This document shows, in pieces, positions 1-5,086 of a stretch of DNA of 5,668 bases (positions are counted from its first letter, which is position 1; every line of letters begins with the position of its first letter). The notes under the pieces were generated by a model. The model saw nothing but the letters and a program-made list of their open reading frames with translations. It was not told the DNA's origin and did not search any database. The position numbers were made by a program, and so were the translations under genes. The stretch is from Oscillospiraceae bacterium (GTDB lineage: Bacteria; Bacillota; Clostridia; Oscillospirales; Oscillospiraceae), in contig JAFTGG010000052.1 of the NCBI GenBank assembly GCA_017458025.1, positions 1-5,668 on the forward strand, written 5' to 3'.

Positions 1-303
1 GGCACCGACAGCACCAGCCGCACCGGCAGGGCCGGTAGGACCGGTCGGACCCGTAGCGCCGACAGCGCCGGCGGGGCCTGCAGCGCCGACAAGGCCCTGC
101 GGACCCTGAATGCCCTGAATGCCCTGTACGCCCTGCGGACCCGTGGGACCTGCAGGACCCGTGGGGCCGGTCGGGCCCACATAACTCACCGTGCCGCAGC
201 CGATGCCGCAGCCACAGCCGATAAAGCACTTGCAGCCGCAACTGTCGCTATTTGCCGCGCCGTTTACGCCGCAGCCGTTTTGAAAACGATTGATATCGCT
301 CAC
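1..303 (-). CDS. Collagen-like (Gly-X-Y) surface protein, N-terminal part
   Basis: Reading the minus strand from GTG at 303-301 gives 101 codons with no stop up to the window edge, so the gene is cut off at its C-terminus. Residues 1-42 form a head with seven cysteines (11, 22, 24, 26, 30, 32, 36) in a Cys-Gly-Cys pattern. From Gly43 onward there are 19 uninterrupted Gly-X-Y triplets, many GPT, GPA or GPQ, with a GVQ-GIQ-GIQ block. Bacterial collagen-like proteins rich in GPT triplets, such as BclA-type glycoproteins, form triple-helical filaments on the spore exosporium or cell surface; that location is inferred here. An in-frame TGA at 313-311 lies three codons upstream, so GTG303 is the first usable start. 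The purine-rich AAAGAGG directly abuts this GTG, an abnormally short spacing, so translation might really begin a few codons later at a rare start. No signal peptide is visible, consistent with a spore-coat or exosporium protein made in the mother cell. Confidence 0.88.
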   Translation of the reverse strand, partial: MSDINRFQNGCGVNGAANSDSCGCKCFIGCGCGIGCGTVSYVGPTGPTGPAGPTGPQGVQGIQGIQGPQGLVGAAGPAGAVGATGPTGPTGPAGAAGAVGA

Positions 304-317
304 CCTCTTTCAGGATA

Positions 318-334
318 GGCGGGAGGTTCCCGCC
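318..334 (-). repeat. Short GC-rich hairpin in the leader of the collagen-like gene
   Basis: GGCGGG (318-323) and CCCGCC (329-334) are perfect inverted repeats around a 5-base loop. The hairpin would sit at or near the 5' end of the mRNA, just before the ribosome binding region, so it may stabilise the transcript or be an operator. There is no T-run, so it is not a terminator. Confidence 0.45.
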
Positions 335-338
335 GCTT

Positions 339-365
339 CATCTTATGCCGCTGCGGGGAAAGGGT
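339..365 (-). promoter_or_regulatory. Possible SigK-like promoter of the collagen-like gene
   Basis: On the minus strand a CACC (AC at 365-364) is followed after 16 bases by GCATAAGATG (CATA at 347-344). This resembles the mother-cell sporulation SigK pattern, AC then about 16 bases then CATAnnnTA, with one mismatch in the last base. The start would fall near 330, about 30 bases before the GTG. No good SigA promoter is visible for this gene. Such short consensus elements occur by chance, so this is tentative. Confidence 0.35.
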
Positions 366-375
366 GACGGAGCTG

Positions 376-404
376 TTGACAAGTCGCGGCGCATCTGTTA
401 TGAT
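376..404 (+). promoter_or_regulatory. Strong SigA promoter with extended -10, driving the MATE gene
   Basis: TTGACA (376-381, perfect -35), a 17-base spacer, and TATGAT (399-404, five of six) preceded by TGT (396-398), which gives the extended -10 TGn element. Transcription should begin near 411 and produce a leader of about 107 bases before the GTG at 518. A promoter this strong ahead of a structured leader suits a gene controlled after initiation, by attenuation. Confidence 0.85.
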
Positions 405-410
405 GCTTCC

Positions 411-497
411 GCTTGCTCGGAGGGCAAATCATTCGCTGGAAATGATGAGCCGGATAAGGCAACAGGCTGAGACACCTGTTTTCTTATCCGGCTTTTT
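411..497 (+). ncRNA. Riboswitch-like transcription attenuator, candidate guanidine-IV (mepA) class
   Basis: The leader folds into two hairpins. The first is ATCATT (428-433) paired with AATGAT (441-446) around loop CGCTGGA, and GCTC (415-418) with GAGC (447-450) can add a lower helix around the conserved-looking GGAGGGCAA. The second is the terminator at 449-492. The first loop (435-440) can pair with TCCGGC (487-492), the 3' arm of the terminator, which would block termination. A small hairpin whose loop contacts a terminator, placed before a MATE gene, matches what is known of the guanidine-IV riboswitch (mepA motif), which turns on exporters when guanidine binds. The structure is read directly from the sequence; the ligand class is recalled from family architecture and was not tested with a covariance model. 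A different ligand is possible. Confidence 0.58.
449..497 (+). terminator. Intrinsic terminator in the leader of the MATE gene
   Basis: GCCGGATAAG (449-458) pairs perfectly with CTTATCCGGC (483-492). After a small internal loop an inner AACAGG/CCTGTT helix (461-466 with 475-480) closes loop CTGAGACA, and TTTTT follows at 493-497. It lies between promoter and ribosome binding site (GGAGGG, 507-512), so it can only serve as a regulated early terminator of the MATE transcript; no other gene upstream reads in this direction. Confidence 0.85.
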
Positions 498-517
498 ACC
501 TTGTTTGGAGGGATATC

Positions 518-1870
518 GTGAACACGGAGACCGACTTTACAAAAGGCCCGATCGTCGGGCCGCTGCTGATCTTCTCGCTGCCGATTCTGCTGGCGCTGTT
601 CCTGCAGGCGCTCTACGGCGCGGTGGATCTGCTTGTCGTCGGCAAATACGCGACGGCGGCAGATGTGTCGGGCGTTGCGGTAGGCTCGCAGATCATGATG
701 ACGGTCACGAACCTCATCAGCTCGTTCGCTATGGGAACGACCATTTTGCTCGGACAGAAAATCGGCGAGGGTGACCGTGAGTCCGGCGGGAAGATCATCG
801 GTACGAGCGCCGTGACGTTTTTCCTTGTCGGCGCGGCGCTGACCGCGTTGGTGCCTCTGCTTGCGGGCGCGCTCGCGCGGGCGATGAACGCGCCGCCGGA
901 GGCGTTCGCGGAGACGAAGCGCTATATCGCTGTCTGCGGCGGCGGCTCGGTCATGATCGTCGCCTACAACGTGCTGGGCAGCGTGATGCGCGGCGCCGGC
1001 GATTCCAAAACGCCGCTCATTACCGTCGCCGTCGCGAGCGCGTGCAACATCGCGGGCGATCTGCTGCTCATCGCCGTGCTCGGTATGGGCGCGGCGGGCG
1101 CCGCTATCGCGACCGTCGCCTCGCAGACGGTAAGCGTGACCGTATCGTTTTTCATTTTGCGGCGGCGGAAGCTGCCGTTCCGGCTTTCGCGGGAGCATCT
1201 CCGCATCGAGCCGGATATCCTGCGGCGCATCGCGAAGTTCGGCCTTCCCATCGCCGCGCAGGATCTGCTGGTGGGGCTTTCGTTTCTCGTCATTCTCGCC
1301 ATTGTCAACAAGCTGGGGCTGATCGCCTCGGCGGGCGTCGGCGTGGCGGAGAAGGTCTGCGGCTTCATCATGCTGGCTCCCGCGGCGTTCATGCAGTCGA
1401 TGAGCGCCTACGTCGCGCAGAACCACGGCGCGGGGCGGCGTGACCGCGCTGTGCGCGGGCTCAAGATCGCCATCGGGCTTTCGACGCTGTTCGGCGTGCT
1501 GATGTTTTATGCTGCGTACTTCCACGGCGACCTGCTTTGCGGAATTTTCGCCAACGAGCATGACGTTATTACAGCGGGTTACGACTATCTGCGCGCGTAT
1601 GCCATCGACTGCCTGTTTACTTGCTTCCTGTTCTGCTTCATCGGCTTTTACAACGGGCTGGGGCACACAGGCTTCGTCATGGCGCAGGGCGTCGGCGCGG
1701 CGTTTTTGATCCGGATTCCCGTCGCGTACTATATGAGCGTGACGGCGGGGCGGCTGTTTTACATCGGGCTGAGCGTACCGTGCTCCACGATCGTCCAGAT
1801 CGCGGCGTGTTTCGCGTTCTACGCGCATATCAAACGGCGCGAGCTGTCGGGGGCTTCTGCCTTGGACTGA
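518..1870 (+). CDS. MATE-family multidrug/cation efflux transporter
   Basis: The 450-residue product has the length and about twelve hydrophobic segments of a MATE (multidrug and toxic compound extrusion) antiporter of the inner membrane, which uses Na+ or H+ gradients to export organic cations. Family marks are the N-terminal LLIFSLPILLALFLQALYG (16-34), the repeat-1 motif GSVMRGAGDSKTPL (154-167) followed by N-x-x-GD (177-181), and QNHGAGRRDRA (301-311) in the second half. The start is GTG at 518, placed five bases after GGAGGG; the next in-frame Met is around residue 60, inside the membrane region, so GTG is well supported. The gene follows a strong promoter and an attenuator leader and is probably induced by a small molecule. 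If the leader is a guanidine-IV riboswitch, guanidinium is a likely substrate; otherwise the substrate cannot be named. It resembles the MepA/NorM group, but the exact subfamily is uncertain. Confidence 0.93.
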   Translation: MNTETDFTKGPIVGPLLIFSLPILLALFLQALYGAVDLLVVGKYATAADVSGVAVGSQIMMTVTNLISSFAMGTTILLGQKIGEGDRESGGKIIGTSAVTFFLVGAALTALVPLLAGALARAMNAPPEAFAETKRYIAVCGGGSVMIVAYNVLGSVMRGAGDSKTPLITVAVASACNIAGDLLLIAVLGMGAAGAAIATVASQTVSVTVSFFILRRRKLPFRLSREHLRIEPDILRRIAKFGLPIAAQDLLVGLSFLVILAIVNKLGLIASAGVGVAEKVCGFIMLAPAAFMQSMSAYVAQNHGAGRRDRAVRGLKIAIGLSTLFGVLMFYAAYFHGDLLCGIFANEHDVITAGYDYLRAYAIDCLFTCFLFCFIGFYNGLGHTGFVMAQGVGAAFLIRIPVAYYMSVTAGRLFYIGLSVPCSTIVQIAACFAFYAHIKRRELSGASALD

Positions 1871-1905
1871 CAAAGAAAAAATTTGATACTGAAATGCATG
1901 AAAAA

Positions 1906-1920
1906 GTAGAAGTATTCTAC
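1906..1920. repeat. Short inverted repeat GTAGAA-GTA-TTCTAC
   Basis: A perfect 6-bp inverted repeat with a 3-base centre lies 35 bases after the MATE stop in an A/T-rich stretch. It may be an mRNA 3'-end hairpin or a protein binding site; there is no T-run after it. Confidence 0.35.
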
Positions 1921-1939
1921 GTAGTATAAGGCGCCGCCG

Positions 1940-1970
1940 CAAACTCCCTCTCGACAGGAGCGGGAGTTTG
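1940..1970 (+). terminator. Probable terminator hairpin after the MATE gene
   Basis: CAAACTCCC (1940-1948) and GGGAGTTTG (1962-1970) form a perfect 9-bp stem with a further CTC/GAG inside. The trailing bases TATTATAAT are U-poor for an intrinsic terminator, so termination may be weak. The hairpin physically overlaps the -35 and spacer of the promoter for the next gene, so it could instead be an operator for the methyltransferase gene. Confidence 0.45.
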
Positions 1971-1979
1971 TATTATAAT
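1951..1979 (+). promoter_or_regulatory. SigA promoter of the methyltransferase gene
   Basis: TCGACA (1951-1956, five of six to TTGACA), a 17-base spacer, and a perfect TATAAT (1974-1979). Transcription would begin near 1986, giving a leader of about 28 bases. The -35 lies within the central part of the inverted repeat at 1940-1970. Confidence 0.78.
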
Positions 1980-1982
1980 CAA

Positions 1983-2000
1983 TGTTAGCGGAATCTAACA
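1983..2000. promoter_or_regulatory. Possible operator TGTTAG-N6-CTAACA at the start point
   Basis: A perfect 6-bp inverted repeat with a 6-base centre spans the predicted transcription start of the methyltransferase gene and ends directly at its AGGAGG ribosome binding site (2001-2006). Its place suits repressor binding, or a 5' mRNA hairpin that limits ribosome access. No regulator can be named. Confidence 0.45.
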
Positions 2001-2013
2001 AGGAGGCGCTGCT

Positions 2014-2697
2014 ATGGAGCGAAAAGAGGAGATACGGAACGCTTACCGCTTTTTGGGCGGGAAAGAGTCCAACTTTTACGACGGCATGATGACCTACTCG
2101 ACGGCGCCGGGGAAGGCGATCTGCCGCCTGGTGTGGAACATGAATGAGGAGAAGAACCTCCGCTACATCGAGCGCGCGCTCTCCGGCGTGCCGGAGGGCT
2201 TTGCGGGCAAGCTGCTGGAGGTGCCGGTCGGGACGGGCGTGCTGACGATGCCGGTCTACAGCGATCTGCCGGACGCGGACATCACCTGCCTGGACTACTC
2301 GGAGGAGATGATGGCGGCGGCGAAGCGCCGCGCAAAGGGCGCGGCGCTCAGTAACGTGCGTTTTGCGCAGGGCGACGTAGGCGCGCTGCCGTTCGCGGAC
2401 GAGCAATTCGACGTCGTCCTGTCGCTCAACGGCTTCCACGCGTTTCCGGACAAGGAGGCGGCGTACCGGGAGACGTTCCGCGTACTGAAGCAGGGCGGGA
2501 CGTTTTGCGGCTGCTTTTATGTGCGGGGCGGAAACCGCCGTACGGATTGGTTCATCGAGCATCTCTACCGCCCGCGCGGCTTTTTCACGCCGCCGTTCGA
2601 GACGGCGGAGAGCCTGCGCGCGCGTCTCGCGGGCATGTATGCGGAAGCGGACGTCGAGGCGGTGGAGGGCATCGCCTGCTTCTGCTGCCGGAAGTAA
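2014..2697 (+). CDS. Class I SAM-dependent methyltransferase
   Basis: The 227-residue cytosolic protein has the Rossmann-like methyltransferase fold. Motif I is LLEVPVGTGV (67-76), a variant of the usual E/D-x-G-x-G-x-G in which Val-Pro-Val replaces the first part; the acidic end of strand 2 is CLDYS (92-96), with Asp94 expected to hold the ribose of SAM; GDVGALPF (120-127) contacts the adenine; and FDVVLSLNGFHAF (132-144) is the strand-4 region, followed by the typical R-V-L-K-x-G-G turn. These match the UbiE/Methyltransf_11-type group, whose substrates are very diverse. The N-terminal lid (about 1-60) and C-terminal part would determine the acceptor, which cannot be inferred. The start is firm: AGGAGG lies seven bases before the ATG. 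It has its own promoter and is followed by a strong terminator, so it is a single-gene unit. The C-terminal FCCRK ending is complete. Confidence 0.9.
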   Translation: MERKEEIRNAYRFLGGKESNFYDGMMTYSTAPGKAICRLVWNMNEEKNLRYIERALSGVPEGFAGKLLEVPVGTGVLTMPVYSDLPDADITCLDYSEEMMAAAKRRAKGAALSNVRFAQGDVGALPFADEQFDVVLSLNGFHAFPDKEAAYRETFRVLKQGGTFCGCFYVRGGNRRTDWFIEHLYRPRGFFTPPFETAESLRARLAGMYAEADVEAVEGIACFCCRK

Positions 2698-2698
2698 A

Positions 2699-2732
2699 CA
2701 AGAGAGCGGACATGGCTGTGTCCGCTCTCTTG
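2699..2732. terminator. Bidirectional terminator between convergent genes
   Basis: CAAGAGAGCGGACA (2699-2712) and TGTCCGCTCTCTTG (2719-2732) form a perfect 14-bp stem around a 6-base loop, beginning two bases after the methyltransferase stop and lying about 20 bases beyond the stop of the minus-strand gene. The plus-side tail (CTTCTCTTGTTA) and the minus-side tail (TTTACTT) are both moderately T-rich, so one hairpin probably ends both transcripts. Confidence 0.85.
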
Positions 2733-2753
2733 CTTCTCTTGTTATGCGTTGGC

Positions 2754-4280
2754 TCAAGCGTCGGTCTGCTCCGTCGAGAGCAGCCGGTGCAGCTGCAACA
2801 GCGAACCGACCGGCACGGCGAGATCGTCGAAGCCGAGGTTCAGCAGCGGACGGACCGCCTGCGGGAACTGTTCGAGGTGGCCCGACATGATGACGTTGCA
2901 GCCGTGACGGTGTCCCGCCATCAGCGCGCGCCGGAGCATCCAGCCCAGCGCGCGGTAGTTCGGCAGATCCCGCTCCGCGCGGCCGTAAATGGTGGATTGC
3001 ATGAGAGCCTCGCCGTCGAGCAGCAGGAAATCCGACTCCGCGGACAGGCTGTCCACAATGAAAATATCGGCGGGCGCGTCGATCTCCGTCCCGACGCGCA
3101 GCTCGTGATACGCGACGCCCTCGGCGCTCAGCTCGCGCTGACACTGGCGGATTAGCTGGCGGGCGCGCCGAATGTCCGCCTTGGACTTGACGCCCGAGAG
3201 GACGAGCGCGGCGGGCGAAGATGCGGAGGCGCGCAGCAGCGCGCGCAGCTGCGTTTTGAGCAGGCTGACGCGCCCCTGGCGGACGAGCGCGTTGACGCCG
3301 AGCGATTGGAATCCGACGGGGCGCCCGTGCATCGCCTCGATGGTGCGCTGGTACTCGATATACTGCTCGTCTTCGGACGGCGGCGCGGCGCGGTCCTTGT
3401 GCAGCACGTCGATACGGTACATGGCGATGGCGTTCGCGCCGAGAGAGTAAGCGTCGACCGCCTCCCACGCGCTGTCGATCGTTGCGCACAGGCGCACGGC
3501 GCGTCCGTCCGAGGCAAGGAAGGAAGTCGTCAGCTCCGGCGCGGCGGGCTCATAGTCCGCCGCAAGGTGCGGACGCGCCGCGGCGATCGCCGCCTCGTCC
3601 GGATCAATGGTCAGCGTGCCGTTGTCGCCGTCGAGAATGGCGATGCGGCCCTCCCATATGGGGTCGACTTCAATGCCGTACAGCGCGGGGACGCCGATGG
3701 CGTGCGCCAAGATGGCGGTGTGGCTTTCCTCAGAGCCGTAGCGGCTTACGAGCCCCAGCAGCATGCCGGTATCGAGCAGCGCGGTTTCGCTCGGCGTCAG
3801 CTCCTCGGCGACGAGGATCGCGGGGCGCTGGCGCAGCCTGCCGATGTCCGCGCGGTCGGAGAGGATCCCCGTCAGCCGGCGGGAGAGGTCGCGCGCGTCG
3901 ACGGCGCGGGCGCGCATATAGCTGCTGTCAAGGCTCGCGAAAAAGTCGATGACCGCCTTTTCCGTCTGCTCGACGGCGTATTCCGCCGTGGCGGAGGCGT
4001 TGATGTAGGAGCGGATCACATCGAGATAGTCCTCGTCCTCGAGCATCGAGGATTGGAAGAAAAAGATGGCGGCCTCGTCGCTGCCGAGGTGCGCGGCAAT
4101 GCGCGCCTCAAGCCGCTTGAGCTCGGTGATGGCGCGGTCCTTCGCCAGCTCGAAGCGGTGCATCTCCTCATGCGGCGACAGGCTGGAACGATCCGATTTT
4201 AAGTTGTTGGCGCGGTGCAGGAAATGGATCGGGCCGATACTCAGCCCGCCCTGCAGCGGCACACCGGCAACTTTTAGCAT
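2754..4280 (-). CDS. Divergent PTS Enzyme I-like (PEP-utilising) protein
   Basis: The 508-residue protein aligns along its length with phosphoenolpyruvate-protein phosphotransferase (Enzyme I, usually about 570 residues). In order: a short N-terminal strand (1-20), the helical HPr-binding-type domain with VDARDLSRRL (127-136), the swivelling phospho-His domain with SEESHTAILAHAIGVPALYG (183-202, His187 being the expected phosphorylated residue), and a barrel domain with AIAMYRIDVLHKD (285-296) and SEDEQYIEY (302-310). The barrel is degenerate: the usual GTNDL is LDGEAL (421-426), the catalytic cysteine of the MCGE motif is serine in IMSGH (464-468), and the RT-x-D-I-G-G-D region is FQSLGVN (324-330). 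It may not use PEP normally, and a regulatory or altered role is plausible. Start: ATG at 4280, seven bases after AGAGGG (4293-4288). No HPr or Enzyme II gene is nearby. It is divergent from the TetR-type gene. Confidence 0.82.
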   Translation of the reverse strand: MLKVAGVPLQGGLSIGPIHFLHRANNLKSDRSSLSPHEEMHRFELAKDRAITELKRLEARIAAHLGSDEAAIFFFQSSMLEDEDYLDVIRSYINASATAEYAVEQTEKAVIDFFASLDSSYMRARAVDARDLSRRLTGILSDRADIGRLRQRPAILVAEELTPSETALLDTGMLLGLVSRYGSEESHTAILAHAIGVPALYGIEVDPIWEGRIAILDGDNGTLTIDPDEAAIAAARPHLAADYEPAAPELTTSFLASDGRAVRLCATIDSAWEAVDAYSLGANAIAMYRIDVLHKDRAAPPSEDEQYIEYQRTIEAMHGRPVGFQSLGVNALVRQGRVSLLKTQLRALLRASASSPAALVLSGVKSKADIRRARQLIRQCQRELSAEGVAYHELRVGTEIDAPADIFIVDSLSAESDFLLLDGEALMQSTIYGRAERDLPNYRALGWMLRRALMAGHRHGCNVIMSGHLEQFPQAVRPLLNLGFDDLAVPVGSLLQLHRLLSTEQTDA

Positions 4281-4375
4281 CTTTTTTCCCTCTTTTGCGT
4301 TTCCTGAATAAAATCTTTGAGAAATAACAAACTTTTTTTAGCTGTGCGCTTTGCCGAAAACAGGCACGCGGATTT

Positions 4376-4384
4376 TGTGGATAA
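4376..4384 (-). promoter_or_regulatory. Perfect DnaA-box 9-mer (TTATCCACA)
   Basis: TGTGGATAA on the plus strand is the exact complement of the consensus DnaA box TTATCCACA. It lies just upstream of the -35 of the TetR-type gene, in the divergent intergenic region. It is a single copy without the clustered boxes of an origin, so if functional it is more likely a DnaA-dependent transcription site or a titration site. A chance match is possible. Confidence 0.4.
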
Positions 4385-4390
4385 CGTGTA

Positions 4391-4419
4391 TTGCCAATTG
4401 CGCGGCGGCATAGTATAAT
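4391..4419 (+). promoter_or_regulatory. SigA promoter of the TetR-type gene
   Basis: TTGCCA (4391-4396, five of six), a 17-base spacer, and a perfect TATAAT (4414-4419). Transcription would begin near 4426, about 35 bases before the ATG at 4461. Minus-strand TATACT overlaps the same -10, but it lacks a good -35. Confidence 0.8.
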
Positions 4420-4425
4420 CGCGCA
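4399..4425. promoter_or_regulatory. Possible operator TGCGCG-N15-CGCGCA around the -10
   Basis: Perfect 6-base inverted half-sites at 4399-4404 and 4420-4425 flank the -10 of the TetR-type gene, a total span of 27 bases. TetR-family repressors commonly bind palindromes overlapping their own promoter, so autoregulation is plausible. The half-sites are short and GC-rich, which weakens the call. Confidence 0.3.
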
Positions 4426-4460
4426 TATTTTTTAGAACCGAGGCGAATGGAGCAGGAGAA

Positions 4461-4997
4461 ATGTCGAACAAAAAGGAAGCTATCATGCAGGCGTTCATCG
4501 AGCTGCTCGATGAGAATCCGGCGCGCCGTATCACCGTAAACGACATCGTCGGACGCTGCGGCGTCAGCAGGAATACGTTCTATTATTATTTCCCGGATAT
4601 CCCCGCGCTGGTCAGCGAGCTGGAGGCGCGGTGGACCGACCGCGTTCGTATTCCCGAAGCGCCGGGAACGGCGATGGACTGCATCGCGCCGCTGGTCGAA
4701 TATGCCGCGGAGCATCGCAACGGGCTTCTTTATGTGTATCGCTCCACCGACCGCGTGCGCTTCCAGAGCGATCTGGACCGCCTCTGGTACGCCATTGTCC
4801 GGAAGTATATCGACAACATGCCGCAGTGCGAGATGAGAAGCGAAGACCGCGAGCTGCTCGCGCGCTACTTCAAAAGCGCGTTTGTCGGCGTGACGCTCGA
4901 TTGGCTGGAATCCGACATGGAATACGATCTCACCGCCGCCGGCCGCCGCATCTGCGAACTGCTGCGCGAACAGTCGGCGAAAGGACGGCTCCCATAG
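4461..4997 (+). CDS. TetR/AcrR-family transcriptional regulator
   Basis: The 178-residue protein begins with the TetR-type DNA-binding domain: helix 1 (about 3-18, KKEAIMQAFIELLDE) and the helix-turn-helix ITVNDIVGRCGVSRNTFYYYF (24-44), ending in the signature Tyr-Tyr-Tyr-Phe. Residues 50-178 form the helical ligand and dimer domain; FKSAFVGVTLDWLESDM (around 138-154) resembles the TetR-like C-terminal domain of DhaS-type regulators. The ligand is unknown. ATG at 4461 has AGGAG only two bases away, which is short; ATG at 4485 has AAGGA at better spacing but would remove most of helix 1, so 4461 is preferred. It could act on its own promoter, on the divergent Enzyme I-like gene, or on the CLC-type gene downstream; position alone does not decide among these. 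Confidence 0.92.
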   Translation: MSNKKEAIMQAFIELLDENPARRITVNDIVGRCGVSRNTFYYYFPDIPALVSELEARWTDRVRIPEAPGTAMDCIAPLVEYAAEHRNGLLYVYRSTDRVRFQSDLDRLWYAIVRKYIDNMPQCEMRSEDRELLARYFKSAFVGVTLDWLESDMEYDLTAAGRRICELLREQSAKGRLP

Positions 4998-5024
4998 AAT
5001 ATTATTTATAAATATATATTATAT
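4998..5024. other. 27-base pure A/T block after the TetR-type gene
   Basis: Starting right after the TAG stop, 27 consecutive bases are A or T, including the perfect palindrome ATTTATAAAT, in a region otherwise about 60% GC. It may act as a weak hairpin region, a melting-prone element or an UP-like sequence. Within it, minus-strand TATAAT (5023-5018) stands 17 bases from TGTACA (5046-5041), a possible but unconvincing antisense promoter. Confidence 0.4.
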
Positions 5025-5040
5025 CGCGGACTTTTCTTTT

Positions 5041-5080
5041 TGTACAGTCAAATCGCGCCAAAATGTACCAATGGCGCCAA
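5041..5080 (+). repeat. Imperfect direct repeat of TGTAC...GCGCCAA
   Basis: TGTAC (5041-5045) followed by GCGCCAA (5055-5061) recurs as TGTAC (5064-5068) followed by GCGCCAA (5074-5080). The spacer is nine bases in the first copy and five in the second, so the two parts look like paired binding-site elements. It lies between the TetR-type gene and the CLC-type gene. Function is unknown. Confidence 0.35.
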
Positions 5081-5086
5081 TATGGA

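Noticed and set aside
459..482. GGCTGAGACACC in the leader resembling part of a TPP riboswitch
   Set aside because: The conserved second half of the thiamin box is absent and the bases form the inner stem and loop of the terminator hairpin; no thiamin gene is present.
442..774. A leader-peptide frame starting at the ATGATG at 442-447
   Set aside because: It has only a weak upstream purine stretch and does not stop before the MATE start but runs far into it out of frame, so it does not look like a classical attenuator peptide.
1894..1929. An 11-codon peptide frame (MHEKVEVFYVV) after the MATE gene
   Set aside because: No ribosome binding site precedes the ATG and there is no other support; short frames like this are common by chance.
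398..1942. A 514-codon open frame on the minus strand opposite the MATE gene
   Set aside because: Its product is arginine-, histidine- and aspartate-rich with no domain-like pattern, a usual by-product of GC-rich codon use; the plus-strand frame has clear MATE motifs, a promoter and a ribosome binding site.
1819..3489. A 556-codon open frame on the minus strand spanning three genes
   Set aside because: It crosses the strong terminator at 2699-2732 and the antisense of the methyltransferase, and overlaps the Enzyme I-like gene in another frame; its composition is arginine- and alanine-rich low complexity.
3306..4202. A 298-codon plus-strand open frame opposite the Enzyme I-like gene
   Set aside because: No ribosome binding site or recognisable motif; it mirrors the codon bias of the real minus-strand gene.
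4404..4436. Minus-strand promoter (TATACT overlapping the plus-strand TATAAT) for the Enzyme I-like gene
   Set aside because: The -10 is good but no acceptable -35 is found at 16-18 bases; the actual promoter of that gene remains unresolved within 4281-4460.
5018..5046. Minus-strand promoter TGTACA-17-TATAAT pointing into the TetR-type gene
   Set aside because: The -10 lies in a pure A/T block where such matches arise easily, the -35 fits only four of six positions, and no minus-strand gene follows.
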